The notes under the pieces are model-generated. The model searched no databases. It had not been told where the DNA came from and worked only from the letters and a program-made list of their open reading frames with translations. The position numbers were made by a program, and so were the translations under genes. A stretch of DNA of 64,000 bases, taken from the NCBI RefSeq assembly GCF_011745365.1, contig NW_024468913.1:1736001-1800000 (forward strand), in the 5' to 3' direction. This document shows, piece by piece, positions 1 to 13,495 of the stretch (positions are counted from its first letter, which is position 1; each line of letters begins with the position of its first letter). The stretch is from Cryphonectria parasitica EP155 (Eukaryota > Ascomycota > Sordariomycetes > Diaporthales > Cryphonectriaceae).

Positions 1-1005
1 GGCGGCGTAATGGCGTTGCGAGCGTGGTGGAGGGTTCGCGCCTTATCAAGTCGAGCTTGAGCTTCAGGCTTTACTGGTTGATGCTCGCGTGCTTGGGAAG
101 TGCTTCTGATTCTGTATACCCTTGATAAGAATGATGATGATACAGCAATTATCTTAATGAGCTTCGGAAACGAGGTTTCTCCCAGCTGTGGTGTTGTGCG
201 TCAAGTTCTCGCCAGATGTGTCTCACTTTGCAGCCATGGACAGCCAGCCAGCCGGCCAGACGTGTCGTTTGCATGAGTCTCTCTTCCAGACAATATGAAT
301 CCCGCTCCCTCTTGCTCATAGACCAAAGTGTTGACCATTCAGACGGTGATCCACCTGCCACAAGCTTCTTGACTGGTGGATCGAGAAAAGCAACAAAGGA
401 ACAGGGTTAGGGTCTGATTTTCTGCCATGGTGGGGACATGACGTCTGTGCTAAGCCCTGTGAGGGGGAAAGAGAAAAGAGTTAGAGGGAGCTCCACTGGG
501 CCGCGGCCTTCTTTTTTTGGTACTATTTGGATGGATGACATGGCATATGCGGCATCAGCACCAGCAACCTCCTCCAGTAAACAACATTTACGACATCGAG
601 AGGCTTTTTGGCCCAATTGATCGAGTTCGCCAATCATGTTCTCTCATCAACCTTGAGGCACCTGCCGCCTTGGATCTCGTGGCCTCTCTGAGGAACGAAG
701 CACAGACACGCCCAGTCCAATTTCAATTCTTTCAACGAACGACGACGACGTCGACGTTCATCGCAAGGGACACCACCGAATTCGCACGGCAACGGTCACA
801 AGTTCGTCCAGCACACAAGGAGCATACCTTTCCCACTACACAAGCTCAACGGAACTAACACCTGCTGCTACGACTAAGTCCTAGTCCTTTCGAATCTCGG
901 GTGACGGCTCGACATTAACAAAGCAGCCCAACCCCTGACTCATTATCCACTATTACGTCTGGCCGTACTCTGCCGCCCCGTAAATCGCCCACCCCCCTTT
1001 CAACA
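1..1005. other. 5' flank of the RMND1/RMD8-family gene; no gene seen
   Basis: Upstream flank and probable leader of the first gene. An open frame at 517-858 on the + strand carries no recognisable domain and runs into pyrimidine-rich sequence just before the start codon at 1006, so I read it as non-coding leader or promoter. A lone GGGTTAGGG sits at 404-412. Confidence 0.5.
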
Positions 1006-1212
1006 ATGTCTTCAAATAAACGACCCGTCATGGCCCAGCGTCAAGAAACAGGTGCCGCCCTCCCCCCACGAACCTTTTCGCCCATGCACCAGGTCTCCGT
1101 CGAGAGGATCCTGCGTAACGCCACCGAGATCCCCTCCGGTCAGCCTCGCATCCTGCCCGCGCAGCAGCTCCTCCAGCAGCAGCAGCAGCAGCAGCAGCAA
1201 CAGCTCCAGCAA

Positions 1213-1261
<49 letters not shown>

Positions 1262-3150
1262 GGCAGAGGCAGTCAGCGCGCCAGCCGCAGCCCGGATCGA
1301 TCGCCGCAACCCGAGCCGCAGCAAGAGCCGCCGCGAGGAGGACGGATCCCGGCACAGGTGGCAGTATGTCTGGTGTGGTAGACGTGACGAGCAGGCGGGT
1401 GGTGCCGCAGAATTTGCCTCAGCGCACGACGAAAGTCAGCGAGAAGCTGGTGCTCATCCCTGACGCCCCAGATGATGATGATGATGTCGAGGAGGACACC
1501 GCCCTGCTGGAAGGCGAAGACGAGAGGGCCAGGAGGAGGGCAATGGAGCAAGAGGAGGACAGGCCGCTGAGGGATGTGGAGCTGGACGTGCTGAAGAAGC
1601 GTGGTGGTATCCGCGGGAAAAGCTATGCAGAACGGCTGCCCAAACGACAGCGTGCTGAAAAGGTCTCGAGGCTGACAGCCTATTGTACGGCCCAGTCCTT
1701 CAAGATGAAGGCCACGGCTGAGTTCCTGCGGACCAAGCACGAGGCAAAAACAAAACTATACGACGACTGTCTATACGTGGTTTATCACCTCCCGCTTATG
1801 TCCGGCATCGACGGATACCGGGTGCGAAGCAGACCGATCCTCAAGACGCCTGGAACGGGCAAGACGGTGCTGGATCTGGAGATCGAGAGGAGCGAGAGGA
1901 GAGACCATCACTACGGCTACATGGAAGACTACACCGGCAGCCCGCTCTCCTCGGAGAGTCCCTCCGTCCTACACCCTATACCGAGCAGCAGCAGCACCAG
2001 CTCAGACAACCGTGGTCGGACTATGGACAGCCAGACAGATGACCACCCAACCCTCAGCCCCATCAACCGCCTCGTTCCCGACGCCAAAAACTTTGCCGAG
2101 ATGTTTGTCTTCTCGTACGGCGTGGTCGTCTTCTGGAACTTCACTGAGCGGCAGGAGAAGGACATCTTGGGCGACCTTACCTTCGCCGAGAGCGAGCGGG
2201 GAGGGTCTCTAGTCGTCCGTCCCTTTGAGCCCAACGACTACGAGACCGAGGAGTTCCACTTCGAGTACAGCGCCGATATCAAGCACCCGCGTATATTCAA
2301 TGACATGATCACCCTCCTGCCGCGGTCCGACCACATGGTGAAGCTCGGCATCAGCCACGCTGTTGCCCAGAGCACAAAGCTATGCTCTTTCGAGGAGAGG
2401 ATGTCCGACACGATGCAGGAAGCGCTGCCGGTGCCCAAGACTATGGCCACGACGGGAGACCTGAACATGGGGCGGGATGAGATTGTAAAGATCTTAGGCC
2501 GGCTTTTTAAGAGCCGGGTGGACATCAATCTTTGTAAGTTGTTTCTTTGGGGGGAGGGGGGCCTGGTCGGCTCACTTTTTCTACGCCGGAACAGACACTC
2601 ATGACTAACCTCTGATGTAGCATCAAACATCCTGCCCGTCCCCAACTTCTTCTGGGAGTCCGAGCCCACTCTCCACCCTCTCTACATGGCCATCCGCGAT
2701 TATCTCGAGATCGACCCGCGCATCAAGGTCCTCAACGAGCGCTGCCGCGTCTTTCTTGACCTCGCTGAGATCCTGTCCGACACCGTCGCCGATGCCAAGA
2801 TGTCCGTCATCACCTGGATCGTCATTATTCTTATCGTCATCTCCATCGTCGTCACCGTCACTGAGGTTGCCCTGCGCTTCACCATTCTGCAGAAGAGCAA
2901 CAACAACAACAACAACAATGATAGCAGGGCTCCGACGGTGAACGCCAGCATAGCGGAGAGTGATGTCGTCGGCGGCGGCAGCAGTGGGGGCGTGGTGGAG
3001 GTGTTACAGCGCGGGAGCGTCGAGTGGAAGCTCGCCCAGGCCAACATCACCGTGGATGAGCTGCGGCAGTGGGCTGCCGGCTTAGGCGAGAGCGAGAAGA
3101 CCGCTGTCTGTGGTGAGGAGATTGTGCCGAGGACATTTGTGGGCGTGTAG
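1006..3150 (+). CDS. RMND1/RMD8-family (DUF155) membrane protein with N-terminal polyglutamine
   Basis: Two exons, 1006-2533 and 2621-3150, give 685 residues. The 87-base intron has donor GTAAGT, branch point ACTAAC and acceptor GTAG, and keeps the frame. The N-terminus is disordered, with a Gln tract at about residues 53-86 and a short Asp run. The DUF155 core starts near residue 220 (motif AYCTAQSFKMKA) and includes MFVFSYGVVVFWNF at about 366. After the splice come the family motif NFFWESEP and a strongly hydrophobic helix at about 572-594. Yeast RMD1/RMD8 and human RMND1 belong to this family: yeast members are tied to meiotic nuclear division, while RMND1 is a mitochondrial inner-membrane protein needed for translation. 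The late single membrane segment resembles RMD8-type fungal members. Which paralogue this is, and where it sits in the cell, is inference. Confidence 0.88.
1164..1263 (+). repeat. CAG/CAA polyglutamine tract inside the DUF155 gene
   Basis: Nearly uninterrupted CAG codons with a few CAA and CTC codons encode the Gln run. The longest pure stretch is (CAG) repeats at about 1230-1260. It is expected to be length-variable between strains. Confidence 0.9.
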
Positions 3151-3154
3151 TCTC

Positions 3155-3178
3155 GTGTGTGTGTGTGTGTGTGTGTGT
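3155..3178. repeat. (GT)12 microsatellite
   Basis: Twelve GT units beginning five bases after the stop codon of the DUF155 gene, so inside its 3' untranslated region if transcribed that far. Confidence 0.95.
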
Positions 3179-4236
3179 TTAGTCAAGCCAATTCGAATAG
3201 TCAGCATAGCGTGGTTGCTTTCTGGTCATTTGCTTGCGGATACCCTGGAACAGATTACAGATCTAGCCAGATAGATCATTCAAACGTGAACAAACAAGGC
3301 GTCGCTGAACCTCTCCTCTTGCAACTCTGCTCTAAAGTATCCCAGTCCGATGTCACGATCCGTTCCGAGATGAAACTTCTTGCACAGAACTGTACGCGGA
3401 CAACGCCAATAGTCCTGCTGCTGCCGTTGCTCTAAAACAAATCTGATCACACGATAACACGCGACCTTTTGGTGAAACCAGCTCACGCCACACCTCGCAT
3501 AGATCGGACCAGATAAATCACCAGAGAAAAATTTTTTCTTTCTTTTCAATATTTCCAAGCTCATTAATTACACAGGTCTCTCTCAAAGGACCTGCTCTGA
3601 TCTGATCAGAAGGAAAGGCGCCTAGATTGTACATACAATCGAACTCTTTAGATTGATCGAGCGAGGGGAAAAAATGAAAGGAAAGGAAAAGAAAAGAAAG
3701 GAGAAAAAGGGAAACAAGCGGAGAAAAGAAGTTTCTTCATGTCTGCCGGATACATTGCGGCCAAGCACTTCGCAACCGGGGAAGAAGAAGAGAAGAAGTA
3801 AGGGGATAGTCCAGCTCTCGCAAGCTGCATTGACCTGATCGCTCCGCATCACGCTGCACCCTTGTTAAGGCTAGATAGGATAGTGTGCAAACTTGAGTAT
3901 CTGAGAACCTGACCTGCCGTATTATTATGACTCAAGAAGAAGAACCCCAAGGTCTCGCAACATTTTGTCAAAGGGTATTGATGAAGTGCTGTCCCGCAAG
4001 TGAGGAATCTGCAGGAATGAAAGAAACAACCGTGAAGCACTCTAGTGGTATCATTTTGGATTTGAAAAGGAGACATCGACAAGAGAAATTGGGTAAGAGT
4101 GTCCGCCCATCCCGGTGTAAATGGAACGAAGGTCCATGTGCCTCGGTTGAGATGTCTGTATGCGAACCATGTGCGCGTCGCGAAGTGATCGCCGGTCGCG
4201 TGCCATCCTCCGATACGCAGAATTTGTCCTCGATTT
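3179..4236. other. Convergent 3' flanks; no gene seen
   Basis: Space between the stop of the DUF155 gene (+) and the stop of the Msb1-like gene (-). It has A/G-rich stretches near 3665-3720 but no coding pattern that I trust. Confidence 0.6.
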
Positions 4237-7200
4237 TTAGCGAGGGACGGGAGGGCGGGAACCAGGAGCTTGGGTACCATCCATGTTGTTGGTTAACTCG
4301 GCGACACGAGCCTTGATACGTGCAACGCGAGACTCAATGCCTGTCGCTGTGTCAGTACAGATACAGTCCAAGGAGCCATATGCAGTGCTAAATGATGGTT
4401 ACTTACTCTCCTCGCCACTGGTTCCGGGAGAATCTGACGGCGGAGTAGGGGCCGACGGCCGGCCCTGCGTCTCCTTTGGTCTCTGCTGCGAGGACTGTTG
4501 GGCTGCAGCAGCACGCTCGGCTGCGTTCTTGCGGATCTGCGCCCAGCGCTCGATGGCTGGCGCTGTCTGGGGCTCTTTGGACTCGTTGATGGGTCTGGGC
4601 CTGGGCTTCGTCCTGGGCTGACGCACACGCTCGGGCTCGGGCGCAGGCTCAAGCTCAGGCTGCTGCTCGACCCTCGTCTCTTGAGGGTTAGGGGACCTAT
4701 GTCGCTGGATAGGCGGAGGGGTGGCATCATCTTCCTCGTCGCTTTCTGGGACGAAAGCAGGCTGATCATCGAGCGGCCCCTGATCGAACCGAGAAAACTC
4801 ATCGGTCGCCTCCTCAGCATCAGCAGTATTGACCCGAGAATCATCAGCTGACGCAGCAGAGGGCTCGTACACCGGCTCCGCGTAGTGCGCTTCCTCTTGC
4901 CGCTGGGGGGACATTGGGGTGACAGGGGCAGTCTCGACATGTTGCTGCTGATGAGGAGTCCGTTGTCCAGGCGTCTCTTGCTGAGGCGTGTCGGACCTGA
5001 TAGGCGATTCGGGTGCCGGTGTTGATGCACCCCGGTCCGTCTCAGCGAGGGCGGCAGCTATGTCAGCGGGTGCGTTCTCTGGCACCTTCGAAGCCCGCCT
5101 CTGCCTTCCAAACAGCCTGCGGAAACCGCCTCCACCCTTCTTCTCTTCTTTGTGGAGCTTCTTGTGCTGCTTCGGGCTGCCTTCCTCTGCAGGCTCGGGC
5201 GACGCCATGTTGTCGCGTACCATATCAAAACTGGTATTCTGCGCCTCTTCTTGAGGAGGCAATGGGGGCAGTGGGGAGTTGTGGCCCATCTCTGAAGCTG
5301 CCGGGGTAGAGCCCAGTGGCTCCTCGTGTTGCTCCTCACGGGGTGACCGCATTGAAGGCGAACGAGGCAGCGGTGATGGCGATTGCTCTTCAGGCACGCT
5401 GCTCCCTAGGAGTCCGTTGGACTGCATAGTCGACTGTCCAAGGCCGCGCCCCGCCATCGAATTTGCCAGATAGGCTTCACGAATAGTGTCCTTATCATAT
5501 TTGTTTGCCCACTTCATCGCTGGCGAGGCTTCCTTCATGATCATCGGCTGCAGCGTCATCACACTCTGTGTCTTCTCGGCCACCAGCTCAGCGTCGGTAC
5601 GACCCCGACGGATCGGCATGCCCTGCGCTTGCCGTCTCTCCCGCTCTTGCTTCGCCTGGAGCTGTTGCGCTGCGGCTTGGATCTTGGCCTGCTGGTCGGG
5701 ACCAAGACTGCTCTTGCTCATTGCACCGGTCGTTGCACTGCTCTTCAGACGGCCGTTTTCCAAGACGTTCTTCCCAGCAGTCGACTTGCGTCGAGACAGG
5801 CTATCCTTGTCCTTGTCCTTCCGTCTCCAGCTGAAGAAGCTCTTCTTTTGCGCGACGTACGCGCCCTCTGCGGGTTCGGTTGCCGCACCCTTGACGACCT
5901 CCTCGAAGACAAGCCATCTTCCATTCCTAATAATCGTCTCGATGACTGCACAGCGGCCGAAGGCTGACTTTCTCTCGGCAGTCTCTTCCGGTGCGAGGCT
6001 GTTCATCCACACCCACCAAAAGGCCTCATCAAGGTCGACCCTGTTAATGCTCGCAAGCTCGCCTTGCTCGACGACGGACCCCGACTCCAGCCGCGGCCTG
6101 TGTGATTGGGCAGATTGTTGTCGTACGGTCGTGTCGATCGGAGGAAGCACCTTGTCTGGGGGCAGGAGACTCGTAGGACTGGTGGCACGGTCGTCAACAA
6201 ATCCAGACGACAGGAAGTCGGCCCAGGACGGCGTTGTAGGTCTTCCGCCTCTATTAACGCCCGAAGCCGGGGTCGTTCTCAATCCTGTAATGGGCTGTGG
6301 TGCAGGTGCGGACAACATATCGTCGTCATCGTCATCCAAGGTGCTCTGGAAACCTATGTCTTCAAATCGTGACCAGGAAGCATCTCGCAAGCTTGTAGAG
6401 TGTTTTGCGCTGGAGACGGCCTGAGTCTGATTGGCGGCAGCAATCGCTCTCAGTACTCTATGACACTCCTCCGTCAAAGCTGCGACGGGATCCTCGTATG
6501 CGGAGAAGCGCTGCAACGAGTCGTCTCGGTATTGGAAGTGATTTCCACGGCGGAGCAGAGCGAAGGGTGTCGGCGAGACGGACTCGACAATCATCACCAC
6601 TTTGAAGGTGGATGCCTGCATCAGGATCGGTCGCTTTGGTGGGTATTCGGTATCCTGGAGCAGCGACTGCAGAGACCTCGGCAGCATGGAGATGGTCCCA
6701 GGACCCTGTTGTGCAGGACCGAGCGTTCGAAGGTACGCGAAAAAGAGGTGACTTGTGGCGTCGGCGGCTCTGTGGACTGTCAGTCTCCTCTCTCAATACA
6801 AGTGTAGACAAAGTGCAATCGAACTCACTTCAACCACTCCTTGTACCCGCCATCAAAACCATTGCTTGTGTCTTTGTGCTCAAATGCCCACCAGGCTGCC
6901 ATGCGAGACAGCTTGCGACCACCAAAGCCGTTGGCCCTGCCGTGTGCTGCTATGGCCGATAGGAGGTCGAAGAAGCTGAAAATGATACTTGTGCGAGCGC
7001 CATTCTCGACACTAAGCGGGATGAAGGTCTTGAAAGAGTCGCGAGCCATGTTCGAGTCTGCAGAGTGCCGGTCAGCCACCCATTGCCCCATGTCCCAGTG
7101 TTTGCAGAACAAATACACCGTGCATACCTTGCTCTCCTACTTTGAACAGCTCGTAGGCGTCCCAGCCTACCACACCACCCTGCAGTCGGCTCCAGCACCA

Positions 7201-7793
7201 TTTTATGACACCCGTGATGACCTGTTTTCTTCCGATTTAGCATCGAGACGTGTGTGCATATGCCCGTGAAACGTACCATCGGCTCGGTCATCCGAAGCTC
7301 CTGCACCAGTGCCTCGCCTCGTAGCTCATGATTGTCGAAGAAATGGCGTATGAAAGTGCGGACAGCGCTGGGATCTGAAGTCGGCCGGAAAGGGAGGAGC
7401 AGGAAGGGGTGGTCGAGAGCTGCGCATCAATTAATTAATCAGCCAATTCATCAGCATCAGTCAGGTTAGTCCGTGGTAGGACGCGACGAAGAACAGGTGA
7501 GAGATATGTATAACTAGTGAATACACCTAGGACGAAGATGGCCTAAGACCAAAGGAATCTTGCAGGCGCGGGCGGGCATGAGAGATGCAGACGCACGATT
7601 GATTGAACCACATACCTCTAGTCTTGATCTCGTCGGTGCACCGCTTGACGAGCTCGTGTACCTCCTCGGGCTCGACCCAGGATCGAGCCCAGGCATCTGT
7701 CCATTGTGGTTTGGCTGGCTGCTGGTCGAGGTCAGAGTTGCCGCCCTTCTTCTTGGACTTGCCGTCCTTTTTGGACCGCGAAAAGATCCCCAT
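4237..7793 (-). CDS. Msb1/Mug8-domain morphogenesis protein (Rho-pathway)
   Basis: Six exons on the minus strand: 7793-7616, 7419-7277, 7221-7128, 7057-6829, 6769-4407 and 4340-4237, giving 1036 residues. Every junction is GT-AG and in phase. The first exon opens MGIFSRSKK; the Msb1/Mug8 domain follows from about residue 27, with motifs such as WARSWVEPEEVHELV, VIKWCWSRL, YELFKVGEQDSNMARDSF and LSRMAAWWAFEH. The remainder is disordered and rich in Pro, Ser and acidic residues. The last exon adds a basic amphipathic tail (GIESRVARIKARVAEL); without this final splice the frame would stop at 4399. In yeast Msb1 acts with Cdc42/Rho1 in bud growth, and fission yeast Mug8 is a meiosis-induced relative; the domain is RhoGAP-like. 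A polarity role here is inferred from family. Confidence 0.87.
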
Positions 7794-10700
7794 CGTTCTG
7801 TGTCAAGGGATCGCTATCGGATTAGATTGCTCAGGGTACTTGAGACATTCGAGCGCAAGGCGGAAATCCACTGGGCGCGGCAGAACGCGGTTGGCGCGTC
7901 TGGTCGGTCCGTAGGGAAAAAGTGTTGTGTAATACTTTGAGAGTCGAAGATGTTGAGGAATAACCAGCCTGGCCACTTGAAGCAGCGGGCAATCGGACTT
8001 AGAAACCAGGAGGTAATTTCGTCGGATCGGCGGTAGGGTAGATAACTCGGTCGGAATCGTCAGTGGTCGCCCAGTAGCGGCTCAATGTCGCAAAGTCAAG
8101 TCGTGATATGGGAGGCTGAAGCGGTGGGCTTAAGGGGTGATTTAGTCGAATGGATTGGAATGGTCAAAAGGGTGCACCACTTTGGGGAGAAATTGCCCTT
8201 AACAGTAGGACGGGGGAGGGGTCGAAATAGAAAGAATAAAAGGAAAAAATAAGGGTATCGAGAAGATAAAAAAGAAAAAGGATCGACTAGAGCACGATAA
8301 CGAGAGAGAGAGAGAGAGAGCGAGAGAGTCGGGAAAAAAGAGAACCGTGTGGTGATAGACTGGAAAGGACCCAAAGAGAAGCAGAAAGAGAGAGAAGAAA
8401 AAAAAGAGTGGTACCGTCTGTGTGTGGTAGAGGGGAAGCAGCTCTCAGGGGTAGACAGACTAGAATGGGAAAGGAGAAAGTGATTGCAGATGGGACCTGC
8501 TGCACCTTCTGCGCGGGTGCAAGATTGTACAGGTAACAATTGATAGGTCGCAGGTGAAATTAATTGGACGTGCCCTGTCACCAGTCCGTCAATCGTTGAG
8601 ACTACTACCAACCTTAAGGCCACCAATCCTCCTACTTGGGAATACTACTCCGTTGCCGAATGTACAGATTAGAATTCGATCATCCTCTGGAGGGCTAAAT
8701 CCGGAGGTGGCCCCGGCGAGGGAAAGGGAAGAGGGTACTGTGTACATCGGACAAGGAATTTCTCTCTAGCTATACATTACAAAACACAACACATGATGAT
8801 GCAGAAGGGGATACCATGTAACTTACCAAAGTTGATGGAGTCACCACCAACGGCCCTGCGCTGAGCAAATGGCCTCGTTCCCGGGGCAATTAGGAGGAGG
8901 ACACTTGGGCCAAGGTCGGACAAGGAGGCCATATCAGGTGGCGTAGGACCTTGACCAGTGGTGGTCGCTGTATTGGTCGTGCAATGTATTGCCTTGTGCC
9001 TCAAAAGAAATTAAAGGTGTTGAGGGGAGCCCTCAGAATAAGCCAGCTGTATGAGGAAGGGAAATCAGACCAGGGTCACCCCCCTCCCCAATTGATGCAC
9101 AGTACAGCTCCGGCTTCAACTTCCTTTCTCCCTAATTCTCCTTGTCTCCTCTTCGGCCGTGACCGAGCTGCTATTCCTCGCCAGGCGAATCACCACTGCT
9201 GGCTGGCAGTTTCGGACGTTGATGACGATGATGTTTGATGTGGCTATAAATTTCTATAGTGTTGGATTGTAAGAGGGGCAAGGTGGATCGATTGATCATG
9301 CTCTCTCAATTTAAAACATCAACATATTTGTTCCGCCTTGTCTCTATAGACTGCACAACATCGCTGTCAATGCCCGTCACAGCCCCACCACTAACCATGA
9401 TCGGTCATCAGCACAAGGGTTTGGCAGCAGTGCTGTAAAGCTTCTGCATACTCCATTATGCGTGGCTAAGCTGGGGACTACTATGGTACATGGTCGGGGG
9501 GAAGCTATGGACACCTTCGCATCCTAGCGGCTGCAGTCCACGGGCGCCAGGCCTCAACGGGGCAGGATATGATTGATAGCCAGGCCTGCCAGGGTCAGCT
9601 TTGGCCAAGCACGCTAGGAACGCCAGGAACGCCAGTTTGGTCCACCTCTCTCTTTCTCTGATCCTAGAGGACCACATTCGCCGCCCCGCTATGGTGGGTT
9701 GATGACATGAGAAAATCTCCGCGCCAGGTTGGACAGAACTTTGCTAGTCAGTGCATACTATTACATAGCTGCAGCAGGAAGGGCTGAACTGCTTTTCGGG
9801 AGGCTGCAGCGCACGGTATCAAGAAGAAAGGACTGAGATGCGCTCTTTTAGATCGACCTCGTACGCTCTTCGATCATAATTACAGGGAGCAGATGGGCAG
9901 ATCGTTTCCAGCTCACGCCAGTCACCTCGCTACCTCGTCAGTCAACGACTTCCTCCCTAAGCTCCGCGGCAGACGGACCGTCCTGCGAGTTTGACTATCC
10001 CATCACATCAAATCACAAGTAACAGTACTATGCACATCAGGGAATCGTCAAGGGTTGGGTCCAACCGTCTTGGCCCCACATGGCTTGTGCCGGGATGACA
10101 CCCCACCTTTCCTCTTCTCGAGTGTCTCGACCCTTGCATGAGGGAAGCCACGAGGGGGCTACAGGCGAGCCCTTTTCGTGATCGATTGCGCTTTGGGTGG
10201 CTGCTGCCCTGCCAGCGCATCATTAGCCAGGCTGCTTGAGAGATGGCCAAGCGAGAGCCTGCGGCCATTGGCTACCACCTCGCTCTATGCGCTGGCAGTG
10301 CATCGCCAGACATGAACTGAGAACCACTAGATGCCCCCCTTGTGTCTCTCTAAACTTGCCATCACATAATTAGGGCCTTTTCGTCAGGATAAGAAGAGGC
10401 TGAACGCCCCCCGTACCACTTCACATCCCAAGAAAGAGGGACCTACCAAAAGCACCAAACTAATTAGAGGCCCCCTGCATCACCAGTGACAAACAATGTC
10501 GGACGGGTTTCCTCCAACCTCTCAACCTCGTCGGCACCGTGTACCACTCCTCAGCCAGACCGCCATACGTACCGACCCATCCCAAATCTCGCGTCGGTGG
10601 CTTGCTGACGACCTGCATTTCGCCATGCAGGTTTCGCCTCCGGACCTGCATCTGCCGTACTCCGCCCCCCCCCCCCTCTCGTGTGCCACGCGCCTCTGGG

Positions 10701-11839
10701 GGCCCCAACTGATTAGTCAGACCGTCCCGCAGGTTTGGCATCTCGGTACTTGAAAGATATATTTGGGGGCCAACCTGGAAACCGACTCACTTCAATGGTG
10801 GTGGTGGTACATGTGATCTTTCGGACAAAGAGAGAGACAGCTACACAGAGACACAGGTCGCTCGATAGTCCAGCTGCAGGTTTAAGCCCTGTACTCGCCC
10901 TCGCCCAGATCTCTGGGACAAACAACACAACCCGATTGGGATCGGCCACTATTGGCAAAATGTCTAGGCATGAATACCACCACCGTCGCGGGCGTACCCA
11001 CAGTCGTGGGGAAATATACTTTACGCCAGTACAAACAGGAAGCGACCCTCTCAGGTCAATTGCTATCATCCAGGATTTGCGGGAGATGGGCATGCATGGC
11101 ATGCACGCAAGTAATTCTGCCCTTACATAGTGCGAACGTTCGGTGCAGTCTCACCTCTCGCGAACATCCAAGACATTAGGTAAGGCAACGAACGAGAAGG
11201 AACTGTTCTGAAGGCGTCCTGTCCAGTCCATCAAACGAATCCCGCTCACCTATCCCACAACATGGGCATCTCTCGCAGCAATGACCATCGCCCTCCAGTC
11301 GTGACGACAAAAAAAAAATTGAAATAAAAGTAAGATGAAGATGAGCCCGGGCTCGAGATAGGGTGCATAGCCCCGGCGTCCACTCTCCATTGGCCCACAC
11401 CCACCGATCTTGACACTGTTCTTATACAACCCCATCTATCCATACCGCACGGGCTCAGCGCCAAAGTGAGAAGTCAAAACCCGGACCAAATTTCCAGACT
11501 GGGCTATCAAGATACTCTTTTCGGAGTCTGCCGAACCAAGATATCATATTGACGACAGAAAACGGTCATCTTGGCTAAAAGCAGACACCTCGGTGCAGCT
11601 CCCCCCCATAGACAGGGTCCACCGGCGGACATCTATCCTCGACGATAAGTATATATTGGGAGCTTCATCGCAGCGCTGGTCATCATGAGTAGTGCGTACC
11701 CAGTGATCATGCCAGCCCTGAAAGATTTATCGACATGGACCATAACGATTCGCAACGTTGAGAGTCAATGGTGCCGTCCCCCAGAGCCACACTGTCTATG
11801 CTTTATTTGAGGTGAGCTGCCGCCTAGGGCAGCGCTCTA
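7794..11839. other. Msb1-like promoter side and F-box gene 3' flank; no gene seen
   Basis: About 4 kb between two minus-strand genes. The 8200-8400 part is purine-rich and likely belongs to the Msb1-like gene's leader or promoter. A C12 tract lies at 10665-10676 and one TACTATGGTA at 9479. Open frames here (for example 10735-11130) show no domain or codon bias. Confidence 0.55.
8302..8328. repeat. (GA)n microsatellite
   Basis: GA dinucleotide run with one C interruption, in the purine-rich upstream flank of the Msb1-like gene. Confidence 0.85.
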
Positions 11840-13495
11840 TCAACTCTCTCCAAATCCGTATGTCCTGACCCGACTGAAGAACCACGGCTTGTTATTATCA
11901 TTTCGAAGAGTGAACTCATCCCATACGTCGCTGGTCTTATTGAAGCTGTAGAAGCCCCTCCACTGGAGCTTGTTGTTCCGAGCCCCCTTGCCCGCCGACC
12001 GCAGGCTCAGCTCCATGCGATACAGGTAGTTCCCGCCGCCGTCAGACTCCACGAACAAGTCACCCTCGGAATCCGCGAGGCTGACCTCTTTCTCCCCGTC
12101 ACCCGCCTTCCCCTCGTAGTCGGCAGCGGAGCTCAGCTTCCACCTCGCAGGCAGTGCAAGGTGCATTACGCTGGACGGGAGATGCCCCATCGCGCCGCCC
12201 TTATGGACGGCCATGTTTTCCTTTGTCATGTGGTGTACCACCGCCGAGGGTTCGTCGACCGTGCAAAGTGAGATGGCCGTCCCGTCTCGGAACAGGCGCA
12301 GGTAGCGATAGTAGGTCACTATATGCACAGGGCTGTTCCAGGTAATCGAGTTGACTTGTTGGCCGGGCCGGATGTAGTTCACGGTGCTTATGTAACATCC
12401 GTTGAACCTTATGCGCGGCCTGCGCCGGAACATTTTTTGCCAAGACGACTGGTACGTTGTGTTGAAAAGGGCAATTGTTGTGGCGTATGCCTCTTCCTCT
12501 TGCCTCTGAGCGAGTTCGTTAGGGTCGAAGTCGGCGTCAGAGAGACCGCTGAGGATGGCGCGTTCTCGCCGGGTGGATTCTAGGAGGGGCCGCCAGTTGG
12601 GGTGCACCTGGAAATCGTAGTGCATACATGTGAAGCCGAATTTGGAATCGAGGCAGATGTGCCGCCAGACGCTGTCTTCTGTGCCGACGAGCCAGGCAAA
12701 GCGCTTGCACACGCGAGACAGCCGGACGTAATCACCTACGTCGGCTACAGCCACGTCTCGCAGGATGTGGACGAGGATCTCTTCGGGCAGCGAGGCGATG
12801 GGGCATGGAGGTTGGGGCATGCCTTTTATTGGGGGCGCCGCGGGCTCGATCTTGAGTTCCGAGAAGCTGATGACCAGGTCTTCGGTCGTCAACGCCTTAT
12901 TCTCTGACGACCCTGTGGTCGACGGCTCGTGCACAGTGGTCGTTGGCTTGACCGGCTGTGCTGGCTTGGCCCATGCTGATGCAAAGTGCTTGTTCTTGTA
13001 TTTCTGGTCAACTTTGTGATCCATCTAGATCAGAGGTGACATGTTAGATGTAGGCAGCAACATGGCTTGATACAATAGAAGACGCACCCTAAAGGCCTTC
13101 CGGTACAACGTCAGACTGTCTCCCAAAGAGCCTTGGGTTTCCTTCTCAACCGCGCGTTCATAATGATCCAGTGCCGTGACCAGCTCTCCTTTCCCCTTGT
13201 CATCTTGCTTCTTTGCCTGTATAGGAGGTTCGGGTTCATCGAATGCTCTGGCCTGTACATAGTCCTCATCTGTGTCGAAGACCTTCGGCTTCCCGGAGCT
13301 CGGGTGGGTTGCACGGGACGGTCGCGGAACAGTGTCCTTGGAGCTGTCGGAGAGTATGGGTACAGTGGTCTCGCCTTCCTGCTGCTGCTGTTGCTCTTGA
13401 GAAGTAGACACCGCCGTGTTTCTTGCTCGCACTTCAGCGCGCCATTGCTCACGAAATGAGTCGAGCTCCGGGTTGACGTCCCGAGCAGCGTCCAT
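11840..13495 (-). CDS. F-box protein, Pof7/FBXO9 type (SCF ubiquitin ligase subunit)
   Basis: Two exons, 13495-13088 and 13024-11840, give 530 residues; the intron is GTGCGT...CTAG and phase 0. The disordered N-terminus leads to a TPR-like helix pair at about 108-148 (YERAVEKETQGSLGDSLTLY, then KYKNKHF), typical of the FBXO9/Pof7/Hrt3 group. An F-box follows at about 210-260 (ASLPEEILVHILRDVAV, then RVCKRFAWLV). The C-terminal half carries the conserved FNGCYISTVNYIRPGQ and YYRYLRLFRDG motifs of this group. F-box proteins of this type bind Skp1 and bring substrates to the SCF ligase; fission yeast Pof7 and yeast Hrt3 are the closest named relatives. The substrate is unknown. It is divergently paired with the mitochondrial carrier gene. 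Confidence 0.9.

Noticed and set aside
5486..6424. 312-codon open frame on the + strand
   Set aside because: It is the antisense shadow of the large fifth exon of the Msb1-like gene; it has no domain and lacks splice or start context.
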